DNA of 64,000 bases, from positions 124,001 to 188,000 of the forward strand of contig CBDFKU010000016.1 of NCBI GenBank assembly GCA_965248975.1, in the 5' to 3' direction. Position numbers and translations under genes: made by a program. Below are positions 35,525 to 43,923 of the stretch, in pieces. The DNA is from CBDFKU01 sp965248975. GTDB taxonomy: Bacteria; Chloroflexota; Dehalococcoidia; Lucifugimonadales; JAGWBF01. The notes below the pieces were generated by a model that saw nothing but the letters and a program-made list of their open reading frames with translations, did no database searches and had not been told where the DNA came from. Numbering within the stretch: position 1 is the stretch's first letter; each line of letters opens with the position of its first letter.

Positions 35525-36188
35525 CTAGTACTCAGTCAACCTGTGATTTGAAGGATATAGCCGATGGAGTTTCGCCCTAGCATCTTGGGTGTTGAAGCGC
35601 CAATGGATAGAGGCTCGGGCGGCGTTTCGCTCCCCCTCCAGGGCCTGAATTTCTCGGCGGAGGGCAGCCTCATCGGGGACACGCCTCCTCAGGCAAGATC
35701 GGGCCAGGACGCTGAACTCGATCTCCGCCATGTTGAGCCAACTGCCGTGTTTGGGGGTGTGGTGGAACTCCAGCCGCTTTACGATACGCCGGGCCTCAGG
35801 GGCAGGAAAGGCCTCGTACAGGGAAGCCGGGCGATGAGTGTTCAGGTTATCCAGAACAACTCGCACCACCGGGGCCTCCGGGTAGGCCTCATCCACCAAC
35901 CAACGCATCTGACGGGCGAAGTCCTGCTGGGTCCGCCGCTGGGTGATGGCCACGTGTCTCCAGCCCTGCAGCGGCTCGCAGGTCAGGAACAGGTTCCGGG
36001 TGCCCTCCCTTCGGTACAAAGTAGTCCTGTCGCCGCGGCTGTCCCGGCTTCGCTGGGAGGGGCGGCCGTGGCTCGCTCAACAGCTGAGTCGAGGTCTCGT
36101 CAAAGCAGACCACCGGCCGCCGGGGGTCATAGGGCTCGGCATACAGGTCCAGCACATCCTCCATGGCTGCCACAAAGTCGGCGCTCAC
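35525..36188 (-). pseudogene. IS630 transposase catalytic part (orfB), copy 2, frameshifted
   Basis: Identical to the copy 1 orfB up to the QPRRQDY segment, where TC to AAA near 36017 (+1 nt) throws the frame; the remainder continues in another frame from YRREGTRNLF to the same TAG stop at 35527-35525. The first Asp of the DDE triad is upstream of the break and the second Asp and the Glu are downstream, so this copy cannot make active transposase without another frameshift. Confidence 0.88.
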
Positions 36189-36751
36189 CTTAGGAATACA
36201 CCATTCCTTCTTCTGCCACGGCTTAAGAACGTTTTTTTGAGCCGCTTGCGGATGCCTTCATGGGACATGGAGGGCACCAACCCTAGCTCTACCACTTTCC
36301 CGGCCAACAGCCGCAGGGTCCAGTGGTCGTGGCCCTCCGGCGCGGCGCTGCAGGCCAGGGCGATGAGGTGGGCCTCTCCCTTGTCGTCCAGCTTCCTCCG
36401 TGGCCTGGGCCTGGGCCTTTCCAGCAAAGCCCCCTTCATGCCCTCTTCAGCGAAACGCCGCTTGATGCGGAACACTGTGCCTACGGAGACGTCCAAGGCC
36501 TCAGACACCTTGGGAGCCTTCCAACCCTCATCGCTCTTTAGTAGAATCCTCGCCCGGGTCATCACACGAGCCCGGCTCTTCCCACTTCGAATCAATTGCT
36601 GGAGTTGTTCCCGGTCTTCCTGGTCCAAGCGCACCCTATACTTTTCCCGTCGTCCCATCACTGCCACCCCTTGGGTAGATTCTGTCTTCCCAAAGGGTAG
36701 CAACTTTGAGTGATTTCTTAAATAATTACCAACACCGAGTTGACTGAGTAC
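35528..36751 (-). mobile_element. IS630-family insertion sequence, copy 2 (1224 bp)
   Basis: Same terminal repeats (GTACTCAGTCAAC) and the same orientation as copy 1, with TA on both sides (35526-35527, 36752-36753). One base longer: TC is replaced by AAA just after CGGTAC near 36017. Lies in the gap between folE and hom. With copy 1 it brackets about 23.9 kb holding many essential genes; recombination between the two would delete them, so the arrangement must be stable or recent. Confidence 0.93.
36185..36658 (-). CDS. IS630 transposase, DNA-binding part (orfA), copy 2
   Basis: Identical to the orfA of copy 1 (157 residues from ATG 36658; upstream in-frame start at 36703). Two helix-turn-helix units and the same A7 frameshift run. 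It could still bind the inverted repeats although its catalytic partner is broken. Confidence 0.88.
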   Translation of the reverse strand: MGRREKYRVRLDQEDREQLQQLIRSGKSRARVMTRARILLKSDEGWKAPKVSEALDVSVGTVFRIKRRFAEEGMKGALLERPRPRPRRKLDDKGEAHLIALACSAAPEGHDHWTLRLLAGKVVELGLVPSMSHEGIRKRLKKTFLSRGRRRNGVFLR

Positions 36752-36792
36752 TAGCGTAAAAATCGGAGAATGTCCGCGGCCAACCGGCAGAT

Positions 36793-38100
36793 TCAGTCCA
36801 GAGACCAGTCCTCTATGCGGACCAGGTTCTCTACCTTGCGCACTACGTCCAGGCGCTCGATACGGGCCAGGGACTCCTGCATCGCGTCTCCACGGGCAGG
36901 ATGGGTCGTGACCACTATCTGGGACGTCTCGCTGGCCGGGTCGGTGTCTTTCTGGATCACAGAGGCGATGCTTATGTCGAGGTCACCCAAAACGGTGGCG
37001 ATCTGGGCCAGCACCCCTGCACGGTCAGCCACGTTTAGGCGTAGATAGTACCTGCTGACAAGGCTTGACACAGGAGCGATGGCCAGAGAGTCTTCCGGCT
37101 CCCTGACGGGCACGGGTTCGCTGCCGGAGCTGATGTTACGGGCTATCTCCACCACATCGCCTATCACTGCGCTGGTGGTGGGCTTGCTGCCCGCTCCCAT
37201 CCCGTGGAAGAGTACCCGGCCCATCAGGTCTCCTTCGACCTCAATGGCATTGAATACTCCGTTGACCTTGGCCAGCATGTGCTCCAAGGGTACGAAGGAG
37301 GGCTGGACCCGGGCCTCCACGCAGTTCCCGTCCTGACGGGCTGTGGCCAAAAGCTTGATGGAATAGCCCAGCTCCTGGGCATACCGGAAGTCCTGGGCCT
37401 GGAGGTTGGATATTCCTTCCCGATACACGTCCTTGTCGTACACCCTTGTATGGAAGGCCAGCGAGGCCAGCACTGCCAGCTTGTAAGCGGCGTCGGTTCC
37501 TTCGACGTCGTTGGTGGGGTCAGACTCGGCGTAACCCCTGTCCTGGGCCTCCTTCAACGCCTCGCTGAACGCGATACGGTCTTCGGCCATGCGAGTGAGG
37601 ATGTAGTTGGTGGTGCCGTTGATGATGGCGTGGATCGACCGGATGTCGTTGGCCAGCAGGTCCCGGGTCAGGGGGCCGATGATCGGTATCCCTGCGCCGA
37701 CGCTGGCCTCGAACAGGAGATGCACCCGGTTGGAGGAAGCCATGGCCATCAGCTCCGGTCCGTGCTTGGCCATCACCTCTTTGTTGGCGGTCACAACATG
37801 CTTGCCGGCGGCAAGCGCACCTTCGATTAGCTGGCAGGCCGGGCTCTCCCCGCCTATAACCTCCACGATTACGGTTACCAGTGGATCGGCGAGGATGTGG
37901 CTGGGGTCCGAGGTGAGTAGCTGATAGGGAACCGATGCGGCGCGTTTCCGGGATGGGTCTCTTACCAGGATCTTCCGCAAACTGACCGGGCAGCCCGCCG
38001 CCCGCTGGACCGTCTTGGCCGGATTCAGTAACGCCTCTGCTACCCCGCTGCCGACGACGCCCAAGCCCATCAGGCCGATGCCGATCTCAGCAGAGCTCAT
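36793..38100 (-). CDS. hom: Homoserine dehydrogenase
   Basis: 435 residues. Reduces aspartate semialdehyde to homoserine for threonine and methionine. NAD(P) loop GLMGLGVVGSGV near the N-terminus, TANKEVMAKHG, the signature region FEASVGAGIPIIGPL and NGTTNYILTRM, the catalytic block GYAESDPTNDVEGTDAAYKLAVLASLAF, and a C-terminal ACT domain (YYLRLNVADRAGVLAQIATVLGDLDISIASVIQK) for feedback control. Monofunctional, with no aspartokinase domain. Confidence 0.96.
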   Translation of the reverse strand: MSSAEIGIGLMGLGVVGSGVAEALLNPAKTVQRAAGCPVSLRKILVRDPSRKRAASVPYQLLTSDPSHILADPLVTVIVEVIGGESPACQLIEGALAAGKHVVTANKEVMAKHGPELMAMASSNRVHLLFEASVGAGIPIIGPLTRDLLANDIRSIHAIINGTTNYILTRMAEDRIAFSEALKEAQDRGYAESDPTNDVEGTDAAYKLAVLASLAFHTRVYDKDVYREGISNLQAQDFRYAQELGYSIKLLATARQDGNCVEARVQPSFVPLEHMLAKVNGVFNAIEVEGDLMGRVLFHGMGAGSKPTTSAVIGDVVEIARNISSGSEPVPVREPEDSLAIAPVSSLVSRYYLRLNVADRAGVLAQIATVLGDLDISIASVIQKDTDPASETSQIVVTTHPARGDAMQESLARIERLDVVRKVENLVRIEDWSLD

Positions 38101-38112
38101 TTCGTGGGTTTT

Positions 38113-39267
38113 TTATTCGCCCGTCGAGGGGGCGATCTCCTTGACCCGATCGTTCACCCAGTCGTACAGCTCCTGGCTGAAGTTAAGCTCCAACCACCCT
38201 TCCTCCGCCCCCTTTGACTTCTTCTCCCTGAGCCAGTCCTCCAGAGCCTGATCGGTCATCCTCTGCCTCAGATCAGGATCGATGTCCCGAACCTCCGGGC
38301 CGGCCGTGATCTTCACGATATAGTTGTTGGCGTCTTCGTCGAACACGACACCGCTGATCGCGTTGAGGGCCAGCCGCTCATCTCCCTCGGCGTCAAACAA
38401 CACCTCGTCGACGAATGGGAAGGCGCCCTTGGGGAGCCATCCCACGTAACCGTTCTGGTCGGCGAATCCCGCTGGTTGGCCGACCTCCTGGGCAACGGTG
38501 ACGAAGTCTTCCGTCAAGAGACGCTCACGGACCTCGCCTGGAATAACCGGGTCGGTGGGCGTCCCTGGAACCCCGGGCAGCCCCGATCCCCCGCCGCCAA
38601 GGTCCTGGGGTAGCCTTATCCAGTGGACCTCGTACTGCTCGCCCGTGGAAGGCGCCAGCTCACCCATCCGTTGCCTCAGCTTCGCCCGATACACACTCTC
38701 CGAGACGATCCGTCTATATTCCCCATCGGACATGTGGCTGGTACTGAGGAACCTGTTGTAGGTCTCTCGATATTCTTGCTCGGCCTGGCCCGGGGAGACC
38801 TCCTGGTCTGCAGGTATCCTTGGATAGAATCTATCCTTCAGGGCGAACTCGATGTCGTCGTCGGTAACGTGGATGTTGAACTCTGCGGCAAACCGGCGGA
38901 TGATTTGAGCGTCGGCCATGCTGATCAGGACCTCGAAGGGCCTGGAGCCGAAGTCGTAGTCCTGTCCCCCCGACGACAACGCGGCGAACTCCATGCGCAT
39001 TCGCCGGACCAGGTCACCCTGGGTGTAGCGGACGTCGCCCACCCTGGCAGCCAGGACCTGATTGGGCTTGACGAACACCTCGTAATAACCGAATCCGACT
39101 ATGCCGGCGATTACCAGGGCCAAAATGCCTCCGATGACCAATCGCTGGATCCTGCGCGCCTTCTGGTCTGCAGGAGTCTGCATGCGACGGTCGCTGGGAC
39201 GGTCGGAGGACTGGCGGCGACGCATCCTCCTGTCAGAGGGGATTCGTCTATCCTGAGAAGAGGCCAT
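38113..39267 (-). CDS. Membrane-anchored SurA/parvulin-like peptidyl-prolyl isomerase
   Basis: 384 residues. Arg/Ser-rich cytoplasmic N-terminus with repeated SDRRM, one membrane helix (LVIGGILALVIAGIVGFGYYEVF, about 43-65), then an extracytoplasmic SurA_N-like helical region and a parvulin-like part (DQNGYVGWLPKGAFPFVDEVLFDAEGDE, then VVFDEDANNYIVKI). A Gly/Pro-rich insert (GGGGSGLPGVPGTP) interrupts it. Likely a folding factor for exported proteins. 12 nt upstream of hom. Confidence 0.78.
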   Translation of the reverse strand: MASSQDRRIPSDRRMRRRQSSDRPSDRRMQTPADQKARRIQRLVIGGILALVIAGIVGFGYYEVFVKPNQVLAARVGDVRYTQGDLVRRMRMEFAALSSGGQDYDFGSRPFEVLISMADAQIIRRFAAEFNIHVTDDDIEFALKDRFYPRIPADQEVSPGQAEQEYRETYNRFLSTSHMSDGEYRRIVSESVYRAKLRQRMGELAPSTGEQYEVHWIRLPQDLGGGGSGLPGVPGTPTDPVIPGEVRERLLTEDFVTVAQEVGQPAGFADQNGYVGWLPKGAFPFVDEVLFDAEGDERLALNAISGVVFDEDANNYIVKITAGPEVRDIDPDLRQRMTDQALEDWLREKKSKGAEEGWLELNFSQELYDWVNDRVKEIAPSTGE

Positions 39268-39371
39268 GTCGATACCCTTTAGACTTTATGGAATTCGGGC
39301 GGTCTGAAACGAAAAGAAGGCAAACACTTTCGAGACCCGGACGTGCCGCATCTGACGAACTACAGTCGGAG

Positions 39372-39665
39372 TCAGGCTGCACTGAAGCTATGACTCTGGG
39401 TGAAGGGGAGCATCGCCAGGTGCCTGGCCCGCTTGATGGCGACGGACAGCTCCCTCTGGTGCCCCGCGCACACTCCGGTCTTTCTCCGAGGCTCCATCTT
39501 GAACCTGTCGGAGACATACCGCCGGATTCTGCCTATGTCTTTGTAGTCGATGATCTGCACCCGGTCGACACAGAACGAGCATACCTTACGTCGGTGAACG
39601 TAACGGCCCCTGGGGCGTCCTCTGCCGCCTGGCTTGGAATCTCCTCTACGCTGTGGTGGGGGCAT
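39372..39665 (-). CDS. rpsR: 30S ribosomal protein S18
   Basis: 97 residues. Basic N-terminus, then [11 protein letters not shown] (a zinc-type CxxC form), [49 protein letters not shown], the full S18 core. Two further Cys/His residues could complete a zinc site. Last gene of the rpsF-ssb-rpsR operon. Confidence 0.95.
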   Translation of the reverse strand: MPPPQRRGDSKPGGRGRPRGRYVHRRKVCSFCVDRVQIIDYKDIGRIRRYVSDRFKMEPRRKTGVCAGHQRELSVAIKRARHLAMLPFTQSHSFSAA

Positions 39666-39694
39666 TAGGGTTGTTACCTCCGTTTGTTTCGAGC

Positions 39695-40105
39695 TTAAAA
39701 GGGCAAGTCGTCGGCGTCCACCCCGGCACCGCCGCCGGTAGGCTCGGAATCCTGGGAGAAATCATCGGCCCTTGAGCCCGCGGCGCTCAAGAACCTCACG
39801 TCTGTGGCGAATATCTCGTTCTCGAACCGCGTCTGACCGTCTCGTGTTTCGTATGAGCGGCTCTTGAGCCGACCTTCTACGTAGACTTTCTGCCCCTTTG
39901 TCAGATACTGGTTGCAAGTCTCTGCCTGTCTGCCCCAGACCGAGATCCTGAACCATTCCGTTTCTTCCTTCTGCTCACCTTCCGACGTTGTATACCTGCG
40001 GTTGGTGGCAACGGTGAAATTAGTTACCGCCTGGCCGTTGGGGGTGTAACGCATCTCAGGATCCCTGCCCAGGTTGCCTATGACAAGTATCTTGTTCATC
40101 GTCAT
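39695..40105 (-). CDS. ssb: Single-stranded DNA-binding protein
   Basis: 136 residues from ATG 40105 (a second ATG at 40099 opens [11 protein letters not shown]). OB fold with [27 protein letters not shown] and [30 protein letters not shown], short Gly-poor linker and the canonical acidic C-terminal tip DADDLPF that docks repair proteins. Lies between rpsF and rpsR as in most bacteria. Confidence 0.95.
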   Translation of the reverse strand: MTMNKILVIGNLGRDPEMRYTPNGQAVTNFTVATNRRYTTSEGEQKEETEWFRISVWGRQAETCNQYLTKGQKVYVEGRLKSRSYETRDGQTRFENEIFATDVRFLSAAGSRADDFSQDSEPTGGGAGVDADDLPF

Positions 40106-40118
40106 AGTACGACCCCAC

Positions 40119-41018
40119 TTACTCCCTGGATTCCTCGGTCTCGGACGGCGCAGCTTCCTCGGACTCCGAACTCTCACCCGGACCAGCGTCGTCGCCCGCA
40201 GCCTCCGGCTCCTCAGCCGTGTCCTCCGCCTCTTCTTCGGACGGGGATGCCGTCGGAGCCTCCTCTTCGGTGTCGTCGATCGCTACAGTGGCCTCGGCCT
40301 CTTCGGCTACGACATCTTCCGGCGCTACCTCATCGACCGTAGCAGTTTCCTCGACCTCTTCGGCTACGGCCGGCTCGGCCTCGGCTTCGACAGCTTCGGT
40401 AGCCGGGGGTGCTTCGGCCTCGGCAACCGGCTCAACCGTAGCGGTCACCGGCGCCTCCCCCTGGGCTACCGGGGGAGCCTCGGGCTCCTCCTCGGCAACC
40501 GGCTCAACCACGGCGGGCTCAGCGACCTGAGCCTCCACGGAGGCTTCCGGATCTACTGCCACCGCTACGGCCTCGGACACCGCCGGTTCTTCCGGCGGCG
40601 CTTCGGCCACTGCCGCGACCGCTGATTCCGGTGCCGCGGCTTCTGGCTGGGCTACCTCTGCCGTCGGCTCGGCGTCAGCTTCCACTGCAGGTGCCGGCGG
40701 CGGCGGCGGCGCGGGCTTAGGAGCCTCCGACCTTACCACAAGGTACCTGAGAACGCTCTCGGACAGACGAAGGTGACCCTCCAGCTCTCCCGGCACGGTG
40801 CGGTCGATGCTAAAGCGGGCCAGCATGTAGTTGCCTTCCAGGAACTTGCTCCCACCCTTCTTGATGGGATACGCCAGCCGCCTCATGCCCCACTGCTCCT
40901 GGTGGGTGACCTCGGCTCCCCTCTGACCGATGATGTCCGTTATCCGGCCCCAAACCTCCGATGATTCATCGGGGGAGAGCACGGGACTCAATACCACAAC
41001 CATCTCGTAATGACGCAA
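40119..41018 (-). CDS. rpsF: 30S ribosomal protein S6 with a ~200-residue acidic C-terminal extension
   Basis: 299 residues against a usual ~95-135. Residues 1-97 are a normal S6 ferredoxin-like fold (YEMVVVLSP, WGMRRLAYPIKKGGSKFLEGNYMLARF, LRYLVVRSE). Residues 102-297 consist almost entirely of Ala, Glu, Val, Pro, Asp, Ser and Thr with no Lys or Arg until the penultimate residue. Start is TTG 41018 with CGGAG upstream. The operon position (rpsF-ssb-rpsR) confirms identity. The tail is low-complexity and predicted disordered, reminiscent in charge of the glutamate tail added to E. coli S6 but encoded in the gene. Confidence 0.93.
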   Translation of the reverse strand: MRHYEMVVVLSPVLSPDESSEVWGRITDIIGQRGAEVTHQEQWGMRRLAYPIKKGGSKFLEGNYMLARFSIDRTVPGELEGHLRLSESVLRYLVVRSEAPKPAPPPPPAPAVEADAEPTAEVAQPEAAAPESAVAAVAEAPPEEPAVSEAVAVAVDPEASVEAQVAEPAVVEPVAEEEPEAPPVAQGEAPVTATVEPVAEAEAPPATEAVEAEAEPAVAEEVEETATVDEVAPEDVVAEEAEATVAIDDTEEEAPTASPSEEEAEDTAEEPEAAGDDAGPGESSESEEAAPSETEESRE

Positions 41019-41049
41019 ATTCTGCTCCGCTCAGTCTGTATGTGGACCG

Positions 41050-41078
41050 ATTATAGCACCCTGGAAGGCGAGACTCAA
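41050..41078 (-). promoter_or_regulatory. Promoter of the rpsF-ssb-rpsR operon
   Basis: Minus strand TTGAGT (41078-41073), 17-nt spacer, perfect TATAAT (41055-41050). It lies just beyond the glyA stop codon (41080), giving a short leader before the TTG start of rpsF. Confidence 0.65.
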
Positions 41079-41079
41079 C

Positions 41080-42324
41080 TTAGGAATCTAGCCCCGGCAC
41101 GGGAAAATGAGAGGTCAGGTCCGCCACCTCTTCCCTCACCTCCATCTCGATCCGTTCGTCGCCGATGTTGGAGAGGGTGCGGACGATCATCTCCCCGATC
41201 GTTTCTATCTCTTTGGTCCCAAAGCCTCTACTGGTAACGGCGGCGGTGCCCAGCCGAAGGCCGCTGGTGACCCGTGGAGGCCTGGTATCGTATGGGATGG
41301 CGTTCTTGTTGGCCACGATGTTGACCCCCTCCAGAGCCTCCTCGGCGTCCTTCCCGGTGATGTCCAGGGGACTCAGGTCCACCAGCATGAGATGGTTGTC
41401 GGTACCGCCCGAAACGATGCGCAACCCCCGCTCCGCAAGCTCCGCGGCCAGGGTCCGGGCGTTCTCCACGATATGGCCCTGGTAGGTGGCAAACTCGGGC
41501 GTAAGGGCCTCGCGGAAACAGACGGCCTTGGCTGCGATGACGTGCATGAAAGGCCCACCCTGGCTGAAGGGGAACACCGCTCGATCGACCTTCTGGCGAA
41601 GATCTTCGGTGCACAGGATCAGGCCTCCCCTGGGCCCCCGGAGGGTCTTCTGGGTGGTGGAGGTCACGACGTGGGCATGGGGCAGCGGCGAGGGATGGGC
41701 GCTGCCGGCGACGAGGCCGGCAATGTGGGCCATGTCCACCATCAGGTAGGCTTCTACCGAGTCAGCGATTTCCCGGAATCTGGGGAAGTCAATTGTGCGC
41801 GGATAAGCCGTGTAGCCCGCGATGATGACCTTGGGGTGGTGCTCCTTCGCCAGCCGCTCCACCTCGTCGTAGTCTATCGTTTCCGTATCCTGCTTTACAC
41901 CGTAAGCCACGAAGTTGTAGAGATTCCCCGAGAAGTTCACGGGGCTGCCGTGGGTAAGGTGTCCTCCCTGGTCCAGGCGCATCCCCATCACAGTATCCCC
42001 GGGGTTCAAGAGTGCGAAAAAGGCGGCCATATTGGCCTGGGCTCCGCTGTGAGGCTGAACGTTGGCGTGCTCTGCGTTGAACACCTGCTTGGCCCGTTCT
42101 ATAGCCAGCCTCTCAACCACATCGACGTGCTGGCACCCGCCGTAATATCGCCTGCCGGGATAGCCCTCGGCGTACTTGTTATTCATCACCGTGGCCTGGG
42201 CCTCCAGCACGGCCCGGCTGGCGTAGTTTTCCGAAGCGATGAGTACGATGCTCTCCCGCTGACGCTCGTCCTCCCTTTGAATGGCCAGGGCGACCTCCGG
42301 GTCTTTCTCGGCGAGCGTTGTCAT
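41080..42324 (-). CDS. glyA: Serine hydroxymethyltransferase
   Basis: 414 residues from ATG 42324 with a GAGAGGG ribosome site. Converts serine and tetrahydrofolate to glycine and methylene-tetrahydrofolate. PLP lysine lies in [16 protein letters not shown]; also present are [27 protein letters not shown] and [12 protein letters not shown], all family signatures. Upstream of the rpsF operon on the same strand and divergent from nfeD. Confidence 0.96.
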   Translation of the reverse strand: MTTLAEKDPEVALAIQREDERQRESIVLIASENYASRAVLEAQATVMNNKYAEGYPGRRYYGGCQHVDVVERLAIERAKQVFNAEHANVQPHSGAQANMAAFFALLNPGDTVMGMRLDQGGHLTHGSPVNFSGNLYNFVAYGVKQDTETIDYDEVERLAKEHHPKVIIAGYTAYPRTIDFPRFREIADSVEAYLMVDMAHIAGLVAGSAHPSPLPHAHVVTSTTQKTLRGPRGGLILCTEDLRQKVDRAVFPFSQGGPFMHVIAAKAVCFREALTPEFATYQGHIVENARTLAAELAERGLRIVSGGTDNHLMLVDLSPLDITGKDAEEALEGVNIVANKNAIPYDTRPPRVTSGLRLGTAAVTSRGFGTKEIETIGEMIVRTLSNIGDERIEMEVREEVADLTSHFPVPGLDS

Positions 42325-42408
42325 GACCCTCTCACCTTCCCATTGCAATTTCTCTCGGACCGTAACGCGGAAACGGCCGCGATGGACTCTGGTATCGGTA
42401 CGTCGCGT

Positions 42409-42437
42409 AGTTTAACCATGGTATAGAGAGGTGTCAA
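42409..42437 (-). promoter_or_regulatory. glyA promoter, sharing a palindrome with the nfeD promoter
   Basis: Minus strand TTGACA (42437-42432), 17-nt spacer, TAAACT (42414-42409). The -35 hexamer is inside the left arm of the inverted repeat AGGTGTCAAC/GTTGACACCT (42429-42438 and 42451-42460). Confidence 0.5.
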
Positions 42438-42460
42438 CGATACAGTGCTTGTTGACACCT
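42429..42460. promoter_or_regulatory. Perfect 10-bp inverted repeat between divergent promoters (operator candidate)
   Basis: AGGTGTCAAC at 42429-42438 and its exact complement GTTGACACCT at 42451-42460 with a 12-nt spacer. Each arm carries the TTGACA of one of two divergent promoters (glyA and nfeD), so a dimeric protein bound here would cover both -35 elements. Confidence 0.45.
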
Positions 42461-42480
42461 CCAGGGGGAGAGGGGATGAT
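42452..42480 (+). promoter_or_regulatory. nfeD promoter
   Basis: Perfect TTGACA (42452-42457), 17-nt spacer, GATGAT (42475-42480, four of six matches), about 52 nt before the GTG start. Confidence 0.45.
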
Positions 42481-42532
42481 GAAGTAGTACATATGAACTG
42501 CCCCGATGTCCCTTCGGAGGACGGTGGTCGGT

Positions 42533-43876
42533 GTGATCAAGCTACTCACAGCAGTTCCCGTCCGGGTCGGCTTCGTGCTCCTCTTCACGGCCATGCTGGC
42601 CATGGGCGTCGCCGGATCGGCGATGTCCCAGGAGCAGCATGCCGTGGTGGGCGAGGTGGACGGCATGATCAACCCGGTGACCCAGAGGTATATCTCCCGT
42701 GTGATAGACCGGGGTGAGGACGACGGGGCCGAGCTGGTGATCATCAAGCTGGACACCCCCGGGGGACTCCTCAGCTCCACCAAGAAGATCGTTCAGAAGC
42801 TCCTGGACGCCAGCGTGCCCACCGCCGTTTATGTATATCCCAGCGGCGCCGACGCCGCCTCCGCCGGGACCTTCATAACGGCGGCGGCCAACTTCGCGGT
42901 CATGGCCCCCGGCACCACGATAGGGGCGGCGTCTCCAGTGGGCTCGGGTGGCGAAGACATTCCGGACACGTTGAAAAGCAAAGTGATCGAAAACACTACC
43001 GCCCTCATGCGCAACATCGCCGAGCAACGGGGACGCAACGCCGAGGCGCTGGAAGACACGGTAACCAAGGCCACAGCCTACGACACTGCCCAGGCCGTCG
43101 ATCTGGACGTGGTGGACTTCGTCGCCAACAGCATCCCCGACCTGCTGAGAGAGATCGACGGCGTCACCGTGGAGACCTCCTCGGGAGAAGTGACGTTGGA
43201 TACCGATGGCCTCGTCCTGCGCGACGTCAACATGAGCGTGGTGGAGAAGTTTCTCTTCTTCCTGGCGGACCCCAACATCGCCTTCCTCTTCCTGTCGCTG
43301 GGGGGCCTGGGGCTGATCATAGAGCTGTTCAACCCGGGCACGCTAATTCCCGGCTTGGTCGGGGTGATCCTGCTGCTGCTCGCGTTTCTCAGTCTGGGCA
43401 ACCTGCCGGTCAACTGGGCCGCTGCCGGCTTCATCCTCCTCGCGGGGGCCCTGGTGGTGGCGGAGATCTTCGTCGCCGGGTTCGGCGTACTGGGTATCGC
43501 GGCGATCATAAGCTTCATATTCGGTGGCTTGCTCCTGTTCGAAAGCTTCGGTAGCCCGTCCCCGACGGCTCCCTCGGTGAAAGTGAACCTTTACCTGCTG
43601 GGGTCCTTCGCCGGGCTCATCAGCCTGTCCGGCTTCTGGTTCGTGCGCACCGTTGTCCAGTCTCGGCAGACCACCAGATTGTCCCCGGTGTCAACCACTT
43701 CACCGCTGATAGGGGTGATCGGGGAGGCGACCTCGGACCTGGCTCCAAGGGGGACGGTCCATCTCGAAAGCGAAGTGTGGACAGCGGTTGCCGAAGGTGA
43801 TATCGTGATCAAGACGGGCGAGAAGGTCAAAGTAGTGAAGGTAGATGGTCTTATCGTGACCGTTACGCGCCCCTAG
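42533..43876 (+). CDS. NfeD family membrane protein with ClpP-like serine protease domain
   Basis: 447 residues from GTG 42533, placed ten bases after GGAGGA; ATG 42506 is an alternative start without a site. Signal peptide (PVRVGFVLLFTAMLAMGVAGSAMS), ClpP-class protease domain with DTPGGLLSS and PSGADAASAGTFI (nucleophile serine) and a catalytic lysine region, four or five membrane helices (about residues 235-365) and a C-terminal OB-like NfeD domain (IGVIGEATSDLAPRGTVHLESEVW). Long-form NfeD (STOPP) proteins cleave their SPFH partner; that partner follows 47 nt later. Confidence 0.9.
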   Translation: MIKLLTAVPVRVGFVLLFTAMLAMGVAGSAMSQEQHAVVGEVDGMINPVTQRYISRVIDRGEDDGAELVIIKLDTPGGLLSSTKKIVQKLLDASVPTAVYVYPSGADAASAGTFITAAANFAVMAPGTTIGAASPVGSGGEDIPDTLKSKVIENTTALMRNIAEQRGRNAEALEDTVTKATAYDTAQAVDLDVVDFVANSIPDLLREIDGVTVETSSGEVTLDTDGLVLRDVNMSVVEKFLFFLADPNIAFLFLSLGGLGLIIELFNPGTLIPGLVGVILLLLAFLSLGNLPVNWAAAGFILLAGALVVAEIFVAGFGVLGIAAIISFIFGGLLLFESFGSPSPTAPSVKVNLYLLGSFAGLISLSGFWFVRTVVQSRQTTRLSPVSTTSPLIGVIGEATSDLAPRGTVHLESEVWTAVAEGDIVIKTGEKVKVVKVDGLIVTVTRP

Positions 43877-43923
43877 GAGGGCGCCCCGTAGCGAATCCGA
43901 AAACCGTATTTCAGGAGGTCGTC

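Noticed and set aside
40074..40625. Repetitive + strand frame rich in Gly, Leu, Arg and Phe
   Set aside because: Artefact of the low-complexity Ala/Glu tail of S6 read on the other strand.
41107..42426. 439-codon open frame on the + strand opposite glyA
   Set aside because: Antisense shadow of the well-conserved SHMT gene.
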